A stretch of DNA of 64,000 nucleotides. Origin: Luteimonas terricola (GTDB lineage Bacteria > Pseudomonadota > Gammaproteobacteria > Xanthomonadales > Xanthomonadaceae). The notes under the pieces are model-generated. The model worked only from the letters and a program-made list of their open reading frames with translations. It did no database searches and was not told the DNA's origin. Both the position numbers and the translations under genes were made by a program. The stretch lies in assembly GCF_004352845.1 (NCBI RefSeq), contig NZ_SJRX01000007.1, positions 62,001-126,000 on the forward strand. Direction: 5' to 3'. How positions within the stretch are numbered: the first letter of the stretch is position 1; every line of letters starts with the position of its first letter. Of the stretch, positions 35,974 through 46,446 are shown piece after piece.

Positions 35974-37352
35974 CAGGCGTCCTCGTATTCCAGTTCGTCG
36001 ATGGGCACGTCGATGATGGGTTCGTCGGTGGCCGCATCGGCAACCTGGGGCAGTGTCGCAACCGCCGCGCGCACGTCCAGCTTGCCGGTGACGATGTCGG
36101 TGGTCAGGCGGGTGCGGTATTCCTGCATCAGGGCGATTTCGCGTTCTGTGCGGGTTGCGGCCAAGTCAAGCGTCCCACACTGCTCGGCAATTCCCCTCAA
36201 CAGTGAATCTTGCTCCCGTCTTGGTGGAACGGGAACATGTATCGCGCCGAATCGGTCGTTATAGAGACGCAGAAAGCCTGATGTGCCGGTGCCCAAGCCT
36301 TTTGACTCCGATCGGAACTTCACACGCGCCGAGCGACTGCGAAAGAGTTCTCCAAGGTAGTCAATATTCACGTCCGCAATCGCATCAAAGACTGCATAGT
36401 CGGGGCTGACTAACCCGTCGAGATGAGACGGATAGATGACCCCATTGCCCGCCTGCATTCGATTCACCACAAGTTGCCCTGGGCTGACGACCTTGAAACC
36501 TACAAGCGAAGCGGCCTGTGGCGGTCGAGTGAAGTGTTCCGCGAAGACCACCAATCCATGGTGCATCCGCATCGATAGAAGTGTTTCCTTGCCCGATGTA
36601 GAGCGCTGATCAACTTCACGCAAAAGGTACTTTATGCGCCTTACTTTCCAGTGCGCCGGAATGTCACCTAACCACTCAACGCCCGAAGGCTTGAGCGGCG
36701 CGTCCGGATTCAGCCCGCGTGTCACCGCGCGGTGGATGATGGCCTGCTTCTGCTCGTTGAGCAGCGCGATCAGCTTGCGCTTGGCGCGGATGAAGCCGTC
36801 GATCTTGCGATTGGCGTGTTCCAGGAAACGCACGATGGCGGCTTGCTCATCGGTTGGGGGAATGAGTACCGGAATCTCCCGCATCCCTGGAATAGACAAG
36901 TCCCATTGGCCAATTCTCACGCCATCGGATGCCTGCGCGAAATGCGTCACGTACGGACTGCTGCGAAGCAACCGCTGGCCGAATGCAGCGTTGGCCAACC
37001 GAAGATCGAACACGAAATAGGCCGGGCTAACGATGCCATCGCAAGGCGCGATTCCCATTGAACCCTGCCACGCCTTCATCTTGTTGATTACAAGATCTCC
37101 AGCACGGGCGACTTTGTAGTTACTCAGGTCGTCGGGAATGACATTGTGGTTTTCGCCCGAATCGGTCAACGAACGGACGAAGACCCCCTTCTCGCGCGCG
37201 ACCGACAGCAACGGAAGGTCGGGGCAATTGCGCTCAGTGCGCTTCCCGACGAGAGTGCGCAGGTTTCGAACTTCCCACCCTTCCGGCACCTCGCCCAGCC
37301 ACTTAGAGCCGGAATCCTTGTGCGCCGCATACGGCTTCAACCCGTCAATCAC
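35973..37352 (-). CDS. hsdS: type I restriction-modification specificity subunit
   Basis: A 459-residue DNA-recognition subunit with two target recognition domains. Each half begins with a similar phrase (SGSKWLGEVPEGWEV and SGVEWLGDIPAHWKV). Long conserved helices between them (ATVRFLEH-like, LLNEQKQAIIHRAVTRGL) set the spacing between half-sites. The recognition sequence cannot be predicted by eye. Base composition drops well below the surroundings through the TRDs, consistent with exchange of specificity domains. The start overlaps the fic stop by four bases (ATGA). Confidence 0.92.
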   Translation of the reverse strand: MIDGLKPYAAHKDSGSKWLGEVPEGWEVRNLRTLVGKRTERNCPDLPLLSVAREKGVFVRSLTDSGENHNVIPDDLSNYKVARAGDLVINKMKAWQGSMGIAPCDGIVSPAYFVFDLRLANAAFGQRLLRSSPYVTHFAQASDGVRIGQWDLSIPGMREIPVLIPPTDEQAAIVRFLEHANRKIDGFIRAKRKLIALLNEQKQAIIHRAVTRGLNPDAPLKPSGVEWLGDIPAHWKVRRIKYLLREVDQRSTSGKETLLSMRMHHGLVVFAEHFTRPPQAASLVGFKVVSPGQLVVNRMQAGNGVIYPSHLDGLVSPDYAVFDAIADVNIDYLGELFRSRSARVKFRSESKGLGTGTSGFLRLYNDRFGAIHVPVPPRREQDSLLRGIAEQCGTLDLAATRTEREIALMQEYRTRLTTDIVTGKLDVRAAVATLPQVADAATDEPIIDVPIDELEYEDA

Positions 37353-38551
37353 GCGGCTTCCCCTTCTGCTTCGACCGACTCGCCGAACAGGTCGATATAC
37401 GCCTGGTAGCGGAACAGCCGGTTGCGCCGGTAGCCGGTGGCTTCCACCAGCACGCCCTGCTCCACCATCCGCGAGACCAGGTTGTTGGCGGCGGTGTAGG
37501 AGGTGCCTGTCAGCTCCTCCACGTCGGCCACCGACACGATGGGACGCTGGTACAGGTGTTCGAGCACCCTGTGGCCGTTTCCGGCAGCGCGACCCAGGCC
37601 GGTGGTGACGCGGGCGCGGTGGTCCTCGCGCAGGGCGAGGATGCGGCGCGCGGTCTCGGTGGCCTCGCGGCTGACGCTGGCCACGCCGCGCAGGAAGAAG
37701 GCCAGCCAGCCTTCCCAGTCGCCGGCATCACGGACCGCCTGCAGGCGCTCGTAGTACTCGGCGCGGTGCTGCTTGAAGAAGTGCGACAGGTACAGCACCG
37801 GCTTGATCAGGATCTCGCGCTGGCACAGCAGGAAGGTGATCAGCAGGCGGCCGACGCGGCCGTTGCCGTCGAGGAAGGGATGGATGGTCTCGAACTGGGC
37901 GTGCGCCAGGCCGATCTGGATCAGCTGCGGCAGCTCGCTGTCGGCGTGCAGGAAGTTTTCCAGTGCACCCAGCGCGACCGGCACCTCGTGCGGCGGCGGC
38001 GGGACGAACGTCGCCTCGTTGAGGGTGCAGCCGGCGGGGCCGATCCAGTTCTGGGTGCGGCGCAGTTCGCCGGGCGTGAGCCGCGCGCCGCGCACGCCCT
38101 GCAGCAGCCGGTGGTGGATCTCGCGGATCAGGCGCACCGACACCGGCAGCTCGTGCAGGCGGTGCAGTCCGTGGTTCATCGCGTTGACGTAGTTGACCAC
38201 TTCATCGACATCGCGCGGGCGATCCGGGGCCAGCACGTGCGCCTCGGCGGCCAGCAGGTCCTGCAGGGAGCTTTGCGTGCCCTCGATCTGGCTGGACAGC
38301 ACCGCCTCCTTGCGCACGTACATGAATACGAACAGGTCCGGGTTGGGCAGGGTCTGGATGGAACCGTCGAGCCGGCCCAAGGCGCGGTCGGCCTGCGACA
38401 GCAGGGCCTGCAGCCCGCCTTCCAGCCGGACCGGCGGGTCCGGCGGCAGCGGCGCCGGATGGAAGGCGCGGTAGCCGGTGGGCTGGGCGATGCGGCGCCC
38501 GGCGCGGTGGCGCATGGCGTCATCCGGCTGGCGGGAGGCTGGGATATTCAT
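37349..38551 (-). CDS. Fic-domain AMP-transferase embedded in the restriction operon
   Basis: A 400-residue class II Fic protein. The catalytic HPFLDGNGR loop is at 224-232. The autoinhibitory motif SSQIEG lies N-terminal at 86-91, where Glu90 would block ATP gamma-phosphate placement. A C-terminal winged helix (VSVADVEELTGTSYTAANNLV) follows. Such proteins AMPylate target proteins or themselves and often bind DNA. It sits between hsdM and hsdS, overlaps hsdS by four bases, and is thus an integral part of the operon. It lacks a separate Doc-type antitoxin. Confidence 0.9.
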   Translation of the reverse strand: MNIPASRQPDDAMRHRAGRRIAQPTGYRAFHPAPLPPDPPVRLEGGLQALLSQADRALGRLDGSIQTLPNPDLFVFMYVRKEAVLSSQIEGTQSSLQDLLAAEAHVLAPDRPRDVDEVVNYVNAMNHGLHRLHELPVSVRLIREIHHRLLQGVRGARLTPGELRRTQNWIGPAGCTLNEATFVPPPPHEVPVALGALENFLHADSELPQLIQIGLAHAQFETIHPFLDGNGRVGRLLITFLLCQREILIKPVLYLSHFFKQHRAEYYERLQAVRDAGDWEGWLAFFLRGVASVSREATETARRILALREDHRARVTTGLGRAAGNGHRVLEHLYQRPIVSVADVEELTGTSYTAANNLVSRMVEQGVLVEATGYRRNRLFRYQAYIDLFGESVEAEGEAA

Positions 38552-38660
38552 GCGCGGCTGGCTTGCATATGGCCCGGATCGCTTTCCATATTAAACCATG
38601 CCTGCAATATAGGCGCGGTCCGCGCCTGTAGGCAAGGCAGGCTGCTGCATGACAGCGGCC
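38552..38660 (-). promoter_or_regulatory. AT-richer spacer between hsdM and fic, possible internal promoter
   Basis: This 109-base gap is less GC-rich than its surroundings and contains TTTAATATGG on the minus strand. It also has an inverted ATATGG/CCATAT pair with a 13-base spacer (about 38573-38597). It could hold a promoter or operator giving fic-hsdS-hsdR expression separate from hsdM. No consensus -35 is visible. Confidence 0.3.
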
Positions 38661-40985
38661 TCACGCGACCGTCCCGCCGGTGATCTCCGACAGCAGGCCT
38701 TCGGTTTCCTGTTCCAGCGCCAGGATGTCGGCGCTGATCTGCGCCAGGCTGCGCAACACCGGCGGCTTGTAGAAGTGGCGGGTGAAGCTGATTTCGTAGC
38801 CGACCTTGGTATCGGCTTCGACGATCCAGGCATCTGGTGTGTAGGGCAGCACCTCACGGCGGATGAAGGCCTCGATGCCGCCCTCCTCCAGCAGGGGGAC
38901 CTGCTCGTGGTCGCGCAGCTCGCTGTCGGGCTCGTACTCGACGACGACCGGCTTGCCGTTGATCTCGACCGGGTACAGGCCGCGCAACGGGTCGGCATCG
39001 ACCTTGCCGGCCTTGTGGACCTTCCTGATCACCGGCGGCGCGCCCTCGACCCGCCAGCTCACGGCGTTGACGATCAGCTTCCTGTCGGGCGCGCCGAGCT
39101 TGATGCCCAGGCGCTTGAGCGCGGCGTTGACCTGGTCGAGGAACCGGTTGTGGTCTTCGTACAGGCCGTCGCCGAGTTCGTCGCGCAGGTGCCGGGCGGC
39201 TTCGACCAGCACCGCGTCGCGCTTCCAGGTTTCGGCGCTGAGCAGCTTCTTCTTTTTCTTCTCCGGCAGGCGACGCGGTGCGGGTGCGTCGTCGTCATCG
39301 TCCTCGTCGCCGTCGCCCGCGCCCCAAGCGTCGAGGCGTTGCTCCAGCGCCTTGCGCACCGAGGCCGGCTTGTCGAACAGGGCCTCGCCGAACTCGTCGT
39401 ACAGGGCTTCGCGAATGTCCGCGTCGCCGGAAGCAAAGCGCAGGCTTTCGATGCGCGCGTGACCCATCTGGCTGTGCAGGCGCAGCGGGCGCTCCACCTT
39501 GACCTTCCAGTAGCCGAAGGCCTGATTGGGGAAGATCTTCGACTGCTCGCTTTCCTCGAAGGCCAGGAAGGTGTCGCAGATGCGGCGGATGTCGCCGGGC
39601 GACAGTTCGCAGTTCTTCTTGCCCATGTTCTTGCGCAGCGGGCGGAACCAGCCACTGGCATCGATCAGCTGCACCTTGCCGCGGCGATGCTCCGGCTTGC
39701 GGTTGCCCAGCACCCAGACGTAGGTGGCGATGCCGGTGTTGTAGAACATGTTCAGCGGCAGCGCGACGATGGCTTCGAGCCAGTCGTTCTCGATGATCCA
39801 GCGGCGGATATTGCTCTCGCCCTGGCCGGCATCGCCGGTGAACAGCGAGGAGCCGTTGTGCACCTCGGCGATGCGGCTGCCGAGCGGGGTGTCGTGCTTC
39901 ATCTTGCTCAGCATGTTGGCCAGGAACATCATCTGGCCGTCGCTGGAGCGAGTGACCAGCGAGTATTCCGGGTCGTCGCCGTGCTGGATGACGAAGCGCG
40001 GATCGCGCAGCTCCTTCTTGCCGCCCATGCGTTCCAGATCGCTCTTCCAGCTCTTGCCGTAGGGCGGATTGGCGAGCATGAAGTCGAACGTCTGCGCGCG
40101 GAAGGCGTCGTTCGACAGGGTAGAGTGCTCCGGTCCGCCGACGATGTTGTCGGCGGCATCGCCGTCGCCCTTGATCAGCAGGTCGGCCTTGCAGATGGCG
40201 TAGGTCTCGCCGTTGATCTCCTGCCCGTACAGATGCGTGGCCACCTGCTTGCCGTGTTCGCTGGCGATCTGCTGCAGGGTTTCCTCGGCCACGGTGAGCA
40301 TGCCGCCGGTGCCGCAGGCGCAGTCGTACAGCAGGTAGGTGCCGGATTCGATCTGCTCGGCCACGGGCAGGAACATCAGGCTGGCCATCAGGCGCACGGC
40401 GTCGCGCGGGGTCCAGTGCTCGCCGGCCTCCTCGTTGTTGTCTTCGTTGAAGCGGCGCACCAGCTCCTCGAACAAGGTGCCCATGGAGTGGTTGTCCAGC
40501 CCCGGCAGGTCGCCGAGCGGCTGCGGGCCGAGGTTCACGTCCTTGTCGAGGAATTTCTCGATCAACGACCCCAGGGCGTCGGCCCGGGACAGGCGCGGGA
40601 TCTGGTGGCGGAACTCGAAGTTGTCGAGGATGTCCTGCACGTTGGGCGAAAAGCCGTCGAGATAGGCCTCGAAGTCGTCGCGCAGCGTCTGCCGCGTGGC
40701 GCGGGACTTGAGATCGCGCAAACGGAACGGCGAGGTATTGTAGAAGGCTTGGCCGGCAGCGGTGCGCAGGGCGTCGTCCTGGTTGGCGATGCCTTCGCGG
40801 TCGAGCGCGGCCTTCATTTCCAGCACGACCTGCTTGCTCGGCTCAAGCACCGCGTCCAGGCGGCGCAGCACCGTCATCGGCAGGATCACGTCGCGGTACT
40901 TGCCACGCACGTAGATGTCGCGCAGGACGTCGTCGGCGATGTTCCAGATGAAGTTGGTGAGCGTATTGAGCTGGGCTTGTTCCAC
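38661..40985 (-). CDS. hsdM: type I restriction-modification methyltransferase subunit
   Basis: N6-adenine DNA methyltransferase, 774 residues. The S-adenosylmethionine motif is DCACGTGGM (221-229) and the catalytic NPPY is at 306-309 (ANPPYGKSW). An N-terminal helical domain matches HsdM_N (NTLTNFIWNIADDVLRDIY). The C-terminus is longer than in short HsdMs, with an acidic-basic linker at about residue 560 (a run of Asp residues then KKKKK) before a further domain. It is the first gene of hsdM-fic-hsdS-hsdR and is followed on its other side by the groEL terminator. Confidence 0.94.
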   Translation of the reverse strand: MEQAQLNTLTNFIWNIADDVLRDIYVRGKYRDVILPMTVLRRLDAVLEPSKQVVLEMKAALDREGIANQDDALRTAAGQAFYNTSPFRLRDLKSRATRQTLRDDFEAYLDGFSPNVQDILDNFEFRHQIPRLSRADALGSLIEKFLDKDVNLGPQPLGDLPGLDNHSMGTLFEELVRRFNEDNNEEAGEHWTPRDAVRLMASLMFLPVAEQIESGTYLLYDCACGTGGMLTVAEETLQQIASEHGKQVATHLYGQEINGETYAICKADLLIKGDGDAADNIVGGPEHSTLSNDAFRAQTFDFMLANPPYGKSWKSDLERMGGKKELRDPRFVIQHGDDPEYSLVTRSSDGQMMFLANMLSKMKHDTPLGSRIAEVHNGSSLFTGDAGQGESNIRRWIIENDWLEAIVALPLNMFYNTGIATYVWVLGNRKPEHRRGKVQLIDASGWFRPLRKNMGKKNCELSPGDIRRICDTFLAFEESEQSKIFPNQAFGYWKVKVERPLRLHSQMGHARIESLRFASGDADIREALYDEFGEALFDKPASVRKALEQRLDAWGAGDGDEDDDDDAPAPRRLPEKKKKKLLSAETWKRDAVLVEAARHLRDELGDGLYEDHNRFLDQVNAALKRLGIKLGAPDRKLIVNAVSWRVEGAPPVIRKVHKAGKVDADPLRGLYPVEINGKPVVVEYEPDSELRDHEQVPLLEEGGIEAFIRREVLPYTPDAWIVEADTKVGYEISFTRHFYKPPVLRSLAQISADILALEQETEGLLSEITGGTVA

Positions 40986-41031
40986 GTCGTCGAATTCCCC
41001 TGTCGAGCCGGGATGATAAAGGGGCTGGCAA

Positions 41032-41056
41032 AGAAAAACCCCGCCTCGCGGCGGGG
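41032..41056 (-). terminator. intrinsic terminator of groES-groEL
   Basis: A perfect CCCCGCC/GGCGGGG stem (41039-41045 with 41050-41056, loop TCGC) is followed on the minus strand by TTTTTCTTTG. It lies 34 bases after the groEL stop. Confidence 0.85.
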
Positions 41057-41089
41057 TCCTTCGTGTCGCGGTACAGCGGCGTGGCTGGA

Positions 41090-42751
<1,662 letters not shown>

Positions 42752-42786
42752 TCAGGGAATGGGGAGTGCGATGCGCTTGCGCGCGC

Positions 42787-43074
42787 TCAGCCGACGATGG
42801 CGAGGATGTCGTCCTCGCGGACGATCTTGTATTCGGTGCCTTCGTGCTTGTACGCCGAGCCCGAGTACTGGCCGTAGATGACCTTGTCGCCGACCTTGAC
42901 CTTCGGCGCGCGCAGGCTGCCGTTGTCCAGGGCCTTGCCCTCGCCCACGGCGATCACTTCGCCCCTGGTGGGCTTTTCCTTGGCGTTGTCCGGGATCAGG
43001 ATGCCGCCGGCGGAGACTTCATCGGCTTCGATCGGCTTGACGACCACGCGGTCGTAGAGCGGCTTCAGGTTCAT
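42787..43074 (-). CDS. groS: 10 kDa co-chaperonin GroES
   Basis: Lid of the GroEL chamber, 95 residues. It starts [17 protein letters not shown], and the mobile loop is [18 protein letters not shown]. The end [14 protein letters not shown] is typical. The ATG at 43074 is chosen over an upstream in-frame one because it gives the conserved start. The upstream region (43075-43135) has GCCCCCTAG, which may be part of a sigma-32-type -10, but no convincing -35. Confidence 0.97.
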   Translation of the reverse strand: MNLKPLYDRVVVKPIEADEVSAGGILIPDNAKEKPTRGEVIAVGEGKALDNGSLRAPKVKVGDKVIYGQYSGSAYKHEGTEYKIVREDDILAIVG

Positions 43075-43247
43075 ACAATCCTCACAGGTGATTGATTTGT
43101 AACGTCTAGGGGGCAAATCGGTTGCGTATTCTGGCAGTCGGGCCAGCCGAGTGCCAGAACGCGCGCCGCGAAAACCCGGCGAGGCCGGGATGCCTGACTA
43201 GATGGGGGAGTCCAGCCGGGGTTCAAGGCCCCCCGCCGCCGAAAGAC

Positions 43248-43751
43248 TCAGAACCGCCAGGCGGCCGCCAGCCCGGTCTCGCCATTGTTGGGGCTGTGCA
43301 GGCTGGCATTCGAGATGTGGCGCAGCAGCAAGGAAAAACGGTCCCAGCGCCAGCCGGCCGTGGTGATGAACTGCGGGTCGCCCGAGATCGCATCGGTTTC
43401 GCCCGACTGCGCGCCGATCGCGGCGCCCAGGACCAGGCCGTTGTCGGTGCGCTCGTAGCGCAGGCCGACGTAGCCGACCCAGACGTCATCGCCCAGGTCG
43501 CGGTCGCGCACGTCGCCGCGACCGTCGACGTAGACCACGCCCACATCGGCGCGAAGCATGGCCCTGTCCAGCTGCCACAGCTCCGGCAGCCAGGCCACCG
43601 ACGCCGCCCGGGTGAACTCGCGATCGGTGGTGGTCGAAACTCCGGCGGCGACTTCGATGTCGGTCGCGGCCGTCGCCGGGAATGCGGAAGATGCCAGCAT
43701 CAACCCGGCAAGCCCCGCGCGCAGGGCGGCAGGGCGGACAGAAACGTACAT
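43248..43751 (-). CDS. PagL-like lipid A 3-O-deacylase
   Basis: Outer-membrane acyloxyacyl hydrolase, 167 residues with a signal peptide ending near PATAA. The C-terminal signature RHISNASLHSPNNGE supplies the PagL catalytic triad: His145, Ser147 and Glu158. The rest is beta-barrel-like, with alternating residues and a C-terminal Trp-Arg-Phe (a BAM signal). PagL removes the 3-O acyl chain from lipid A and alters immune recognition and polymyxin response. The start at 43751 is chosen for the signal peptide. It lies between groS and the cutA remnant. Confidence 0.85.
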   Translation of the reverse strand: MYVSVRPAALRAGLAGLMLASSAFPATAATDIEVAAGVSTTTDREFTRAASVAWLPELWQLDRAMLRADVGVVYVDGRGDVRDRDLGDDVWVGYVGLRYERTDNGLVLGAAIGAQSGETDAISGDPQFITTAGWRWDRFSLLLRHISNASLHSPNNGETGLAAAWRF

Positions 43752-43936
43752 GGGGAACACCTGGATGAATGGGGGAGGAAAACGCATAGCGCCAAGGATA
43801 AGGAAGGCCCGTCGCATCGGCGTGCAGATGTGCGGAATGGTGTGTACGCCTTGACGATGCCATGACTATAGGAGGCGCAAGCGTTCCGCCAGCGCGGGTT
43901 CGGCTACCCTATCGGGACCCCGCCAGCCCCCCGCCA

Positions 43937-44062
43937 ATGCCCATCCCCATCTGTCACTGCACCTGTCCCGATGCCGCCACCGCGGCAACGATCGCGAACA
44001 CGCTGGCGGAGGCTTGGCTCGACCGGGTCGAGGCCGAAGCCGGCCCAGGGTCGCCGGAATGA
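43937..44062 (+). pseudogene. cutA: vestigial cutA, internally deleted, coupled to dsbD
   Basis: A 41-codon frame starting MPIPICHCTCPDAATAATIA, followed by TLAEAWLDRVEAEAGPGSPE. The first half matches the CutA1 N-terminus (CTCPD..A..IA..L). The second half resembles the CutA C-terminus (a LDWVRAEAG-like ending). Intact CutA has about 110 residues, so roughly 70 central codons appear to be missing in frame. The stop overlaps the dsbD start (ATGA), so the remnant may persist as a translation-coupling leader. Upstream to 43752 nothing else is coding. Confidence 0.6.
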
Positions 44063-46446
44063 ATGTCACTGGCAGGTTCTTGCGGTGGATGCGGACCACC
44101 ACATTGGCTTTGACGGCGTTGCTGGCCCCGGCATCGACCCTGGCGGCGGTCGACATCGACGACCTGTTGCCGGTGGACGAAGCCTTCGTGCTGCGCGCCG
44201 AGGCCACCGCGCCGGACCGCATCGAACTGAGCTGGACGATCGCGGATGGCTACTACCTGTATCGGCACCGCATGGGCGCCGAGCCGGTCGACGGCGGATT
44301 CCAGGCCGGGCCTGGCGGCCTGCAGCTGCCGGCAGGCAAGCGCCACACCGACGAATTCTTCGGCGAGGTCGAGACCTACCGCGGCCGCGTGACGGGCACG
44401 CTGCCCGGCACCGCACGCGCGGCCCGCACCGAACTGAAGATCCGCTACCAGGGCTGCGCCGACATCGGCATCTGCTATCCGCCGCAGACCCGCACGGTGG
44501 CCGTCACCCTGCCCGCCGCGCCGCCCGCCGCAGCCGTGGCCGGCAGTCCGGACGCGGGCTTCGCCGCGCTCGGCCAGGCCCTCGGGTCCGGTGGCATCGG
44601 CAGCGGGGCGCTTGCCCTGCCGGGCGCGACCGACGCGCTGCCGCTCCCCGAGGAGCAGGCCTTCGCCTTCGAGGCCATCGCAGGCGACGGCGACACCCTC
44701 TTGATGCGCTTCACCCCGGCGCCGGGCTATTACCTCTACCGCGACCGCAGCAGCTTCAAGCTCGAGGCCGAGGGCATCCGCGCCGGCGCCCCGCGCTGGC
44801 CGCAGGGCGTGCCCCACAATGACGGCTACTTCGGCGACGTCGTGGTCTATTTCGACCAGGTCGACGTCCCCCTGCCGTTGCACCGCAGCCACGCCGGGCC
44901 GCGTGAAGCCACCCTCACCGCGACCTTCCAGGGCTGCCAGGACGAGGGCATCTGCTATCCGCCGATGACCCGCAGCGTGCGCGTGTCGCTGCCGGCGGGC
45001 ACGGTGGCAGCAGCGCCCGCTGCCGACGCCGGCGCGGACGCGGTGGACGTGGACGGCGCCGCGAACACAGGCACTGAAGAAGACGTCGCCACGGCGCTCG
45101 CCAAGCTTGCAGCGGGCGACCCGACTGCAAGCGACGACCCTGTGGGATCTGTGCCCGGCACCGGGGCTGCCACCGCCGACGGCAGCGACGCCATCGCGGA
45201 CAACGCCGTCCGCAGCACCCCACCGGCCCCGGCCCGCGGCGGACTGGCGCTTGCGCTGTTGCTGGCACTGGCCGGCGGCCTGCTGCTCAACGTGATGCCC
45301 TGCGTGCTGCCGATCCTCTCGCTCAAGGTGCTGGGCCTGGCCCAGGGCGGCGCCAGCCGTGCATCCGCCCGGCGCCATGCGCTCTGGTATACGGCCGGCG
45401 TACTCGTGGCGTTCGCCGTCATCGGCCTGGTGGTGCTCGCGCTGCGCGCGGCGGGCCAGGCGATGGGCTGGGGCTTCCAGCTGCAGCAGCCCGGCTTCGT
45501 GGCGGCGCTGGTGCTGTTGATGGCAGCCGTCGGCCTGAGCCTGTCGGGGGTGTTCAGCGTCGGCGGCAGCGCCAACCTCGGCCACGGCCTGGCCGCGCGG
45601 ACCGGCCCGGTGGGCGACTTCTTCACCGGCGTGCTGGCCTGCGTGGTCGCCAGCCCCTGCATCGCACCCTTCATGGGCGGCGCCCTGGCCTTCGCCTTCA
45701 CCGCGTCGCCCGCCGTGGCGCTGCTGGTGTTCCTGGCGCTGGGCCTGGGCCTGGCGCTGCCGTTCCTGCTGGTCGGCTTCGTCCCGGCGCTGGCCGACCG
45801 CCTGCCGCGGCCCGGCGCCTGGATGGAAACGCTCAAGCAGGTGCTGGCCTTCCCGATGTACCTCACCGCGATCTGGCTGGCCTGGGTGCTGGGCCGCCAG
45901 CGCGGCGTCGATGCCATGGCCCTGGTTGCCGTGGGCGTGGCGGTGATGGCCCTGGCGCTGTGGTGGCTGGAGCGCGCGCGTATCCGCGGCGGCTGGCTGC
46001 GGCGGCTGCCGGCGATCGCGCTGCTGCTTGCGGCGCTGTCCTCGGCCTGGATGGTTGGCCGCCTGCCCGCACCGGCGCTCGCCGCGGCAACGGCGGAGGA
46101 CGGCAGCGTGCCGTATTCCGCCGGAGGCCTGCGCAGCCTGCGCGAGGCGGGCACTCCGGTGTTCGTCAACATGACCGCCGACTGGTGCGTGACCTGCAAG
46201 GCCAACGAGCGCAGCACGCTGTCCAGCGACGCGTTCCGCGACGCCCTGCGCCGTACCGGGGCCACGTACATGGTCGGCGACTGGACCAACGTCGACCCGG
46301 AGATCAGCGCCTTCCTTGAACGCCACCGCGCCGTCGGCGTGCCGCTGTACGTGGTCTATCCGGGTGACGGCGGGGAGGGCGAGGTGCTGCCCGCCATGCT
46401 CGACCGCGGCACCGCGGTCGCGGCCCTGGAACGGGCGGCGCACTGA
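44059..46446 (+). CDS. dsbD: thiol:disulfide interchange protein DsbD with duplicated alpha domain
   Basis: Carries electrons from cytoplasmic thioredoxin to periplasmic oxidases and reductases. 795 residues. After a signal peptide there are two tandem DsbD-alpha domains (about residues 33-155 and 193-315). Each has the GICYPP motif preceded by a cysteine (GCADIGICYPP and GCQDEGICYPP). An alanine-rich linker, an eight-helix membrane domain and a C-terminal thioredoxin domain with TADWCVTCKANE follow. E. coli DsbD has only one alpha domain. Coupled upstream to the cutA remnant (ATGA) and downstream to a TlpA-like gene (TGATG). Confidence 0.95.
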   Translation: MNVTGRFLRWMRTTTLALTALLAPASTLAAVDIDDLLPVDEAFVLRAEATAPDRIELSWTIADGYYLYRHRMGAEPVDGGFQAGPGGLQLPAGKRHTDEFFGEVETYRGRVTGTLPGTARAARTELKIRYQGCADIGICYPPQTRTVAVTLPAAPPAAAVAGSPDAGFAALGQALGSGGIGSGALALPGATDALPLPEEQAFAFEAIAGDGDTLLMRFTPAPGYYLYRDRSSFKLEAEGIRAGAPRWPQGVPHNDGYFGDVVVYFDQVDVPLPLHRSHAGPREATLTATFQGCQDEGICYPPMTRSVRVSLPAGTVAAAPAADAGADAVDVDGAANTGTEEDVATALAKLAAGDPTASDDPVGSVPGTGAATADGSDAIADNAVRSTPPAPARGGLALALLLALAGGLLLNVMPCVLPILSLKVLGLAQGGASRASARRHALWYTAGVLVAFAVIGLVVLALRAAGQAMGWGFQLQQPGFVAALVLLMAAVGLSLSGVFSVGGSANLGHGLAARTGPVGDFFTGVLACVVASPCIAPFMGGALAFAFTASPAVALLVFLALGLGLALPFLLVGFVPALADRLPRPGAWMETLKQVLAFPMYLTAIWLAWVLGRQRGVDAMALVAVGVAVMALALWWLERARIRGGWLRRLPAIALLLAALSSAWMVGRLPAPALAAATAEDGSVPYSAGGLRSLREAGTPVFVNMTADWCVTCKANERSTLSSDAFRDALRRTGATYMVGDWTNVDPEISAFLERHRAVGVPLYVVYPGDGGEGEVLPAMLDRGTAVAALERAAH

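Noticed and set aside
43075..43247. CIRCE or a clear heat-shock promoter upstream of groS
   Set aside because: No TTAGCACTC-type inverted repeat is present and only a partial sigma-32-like -10 was found.
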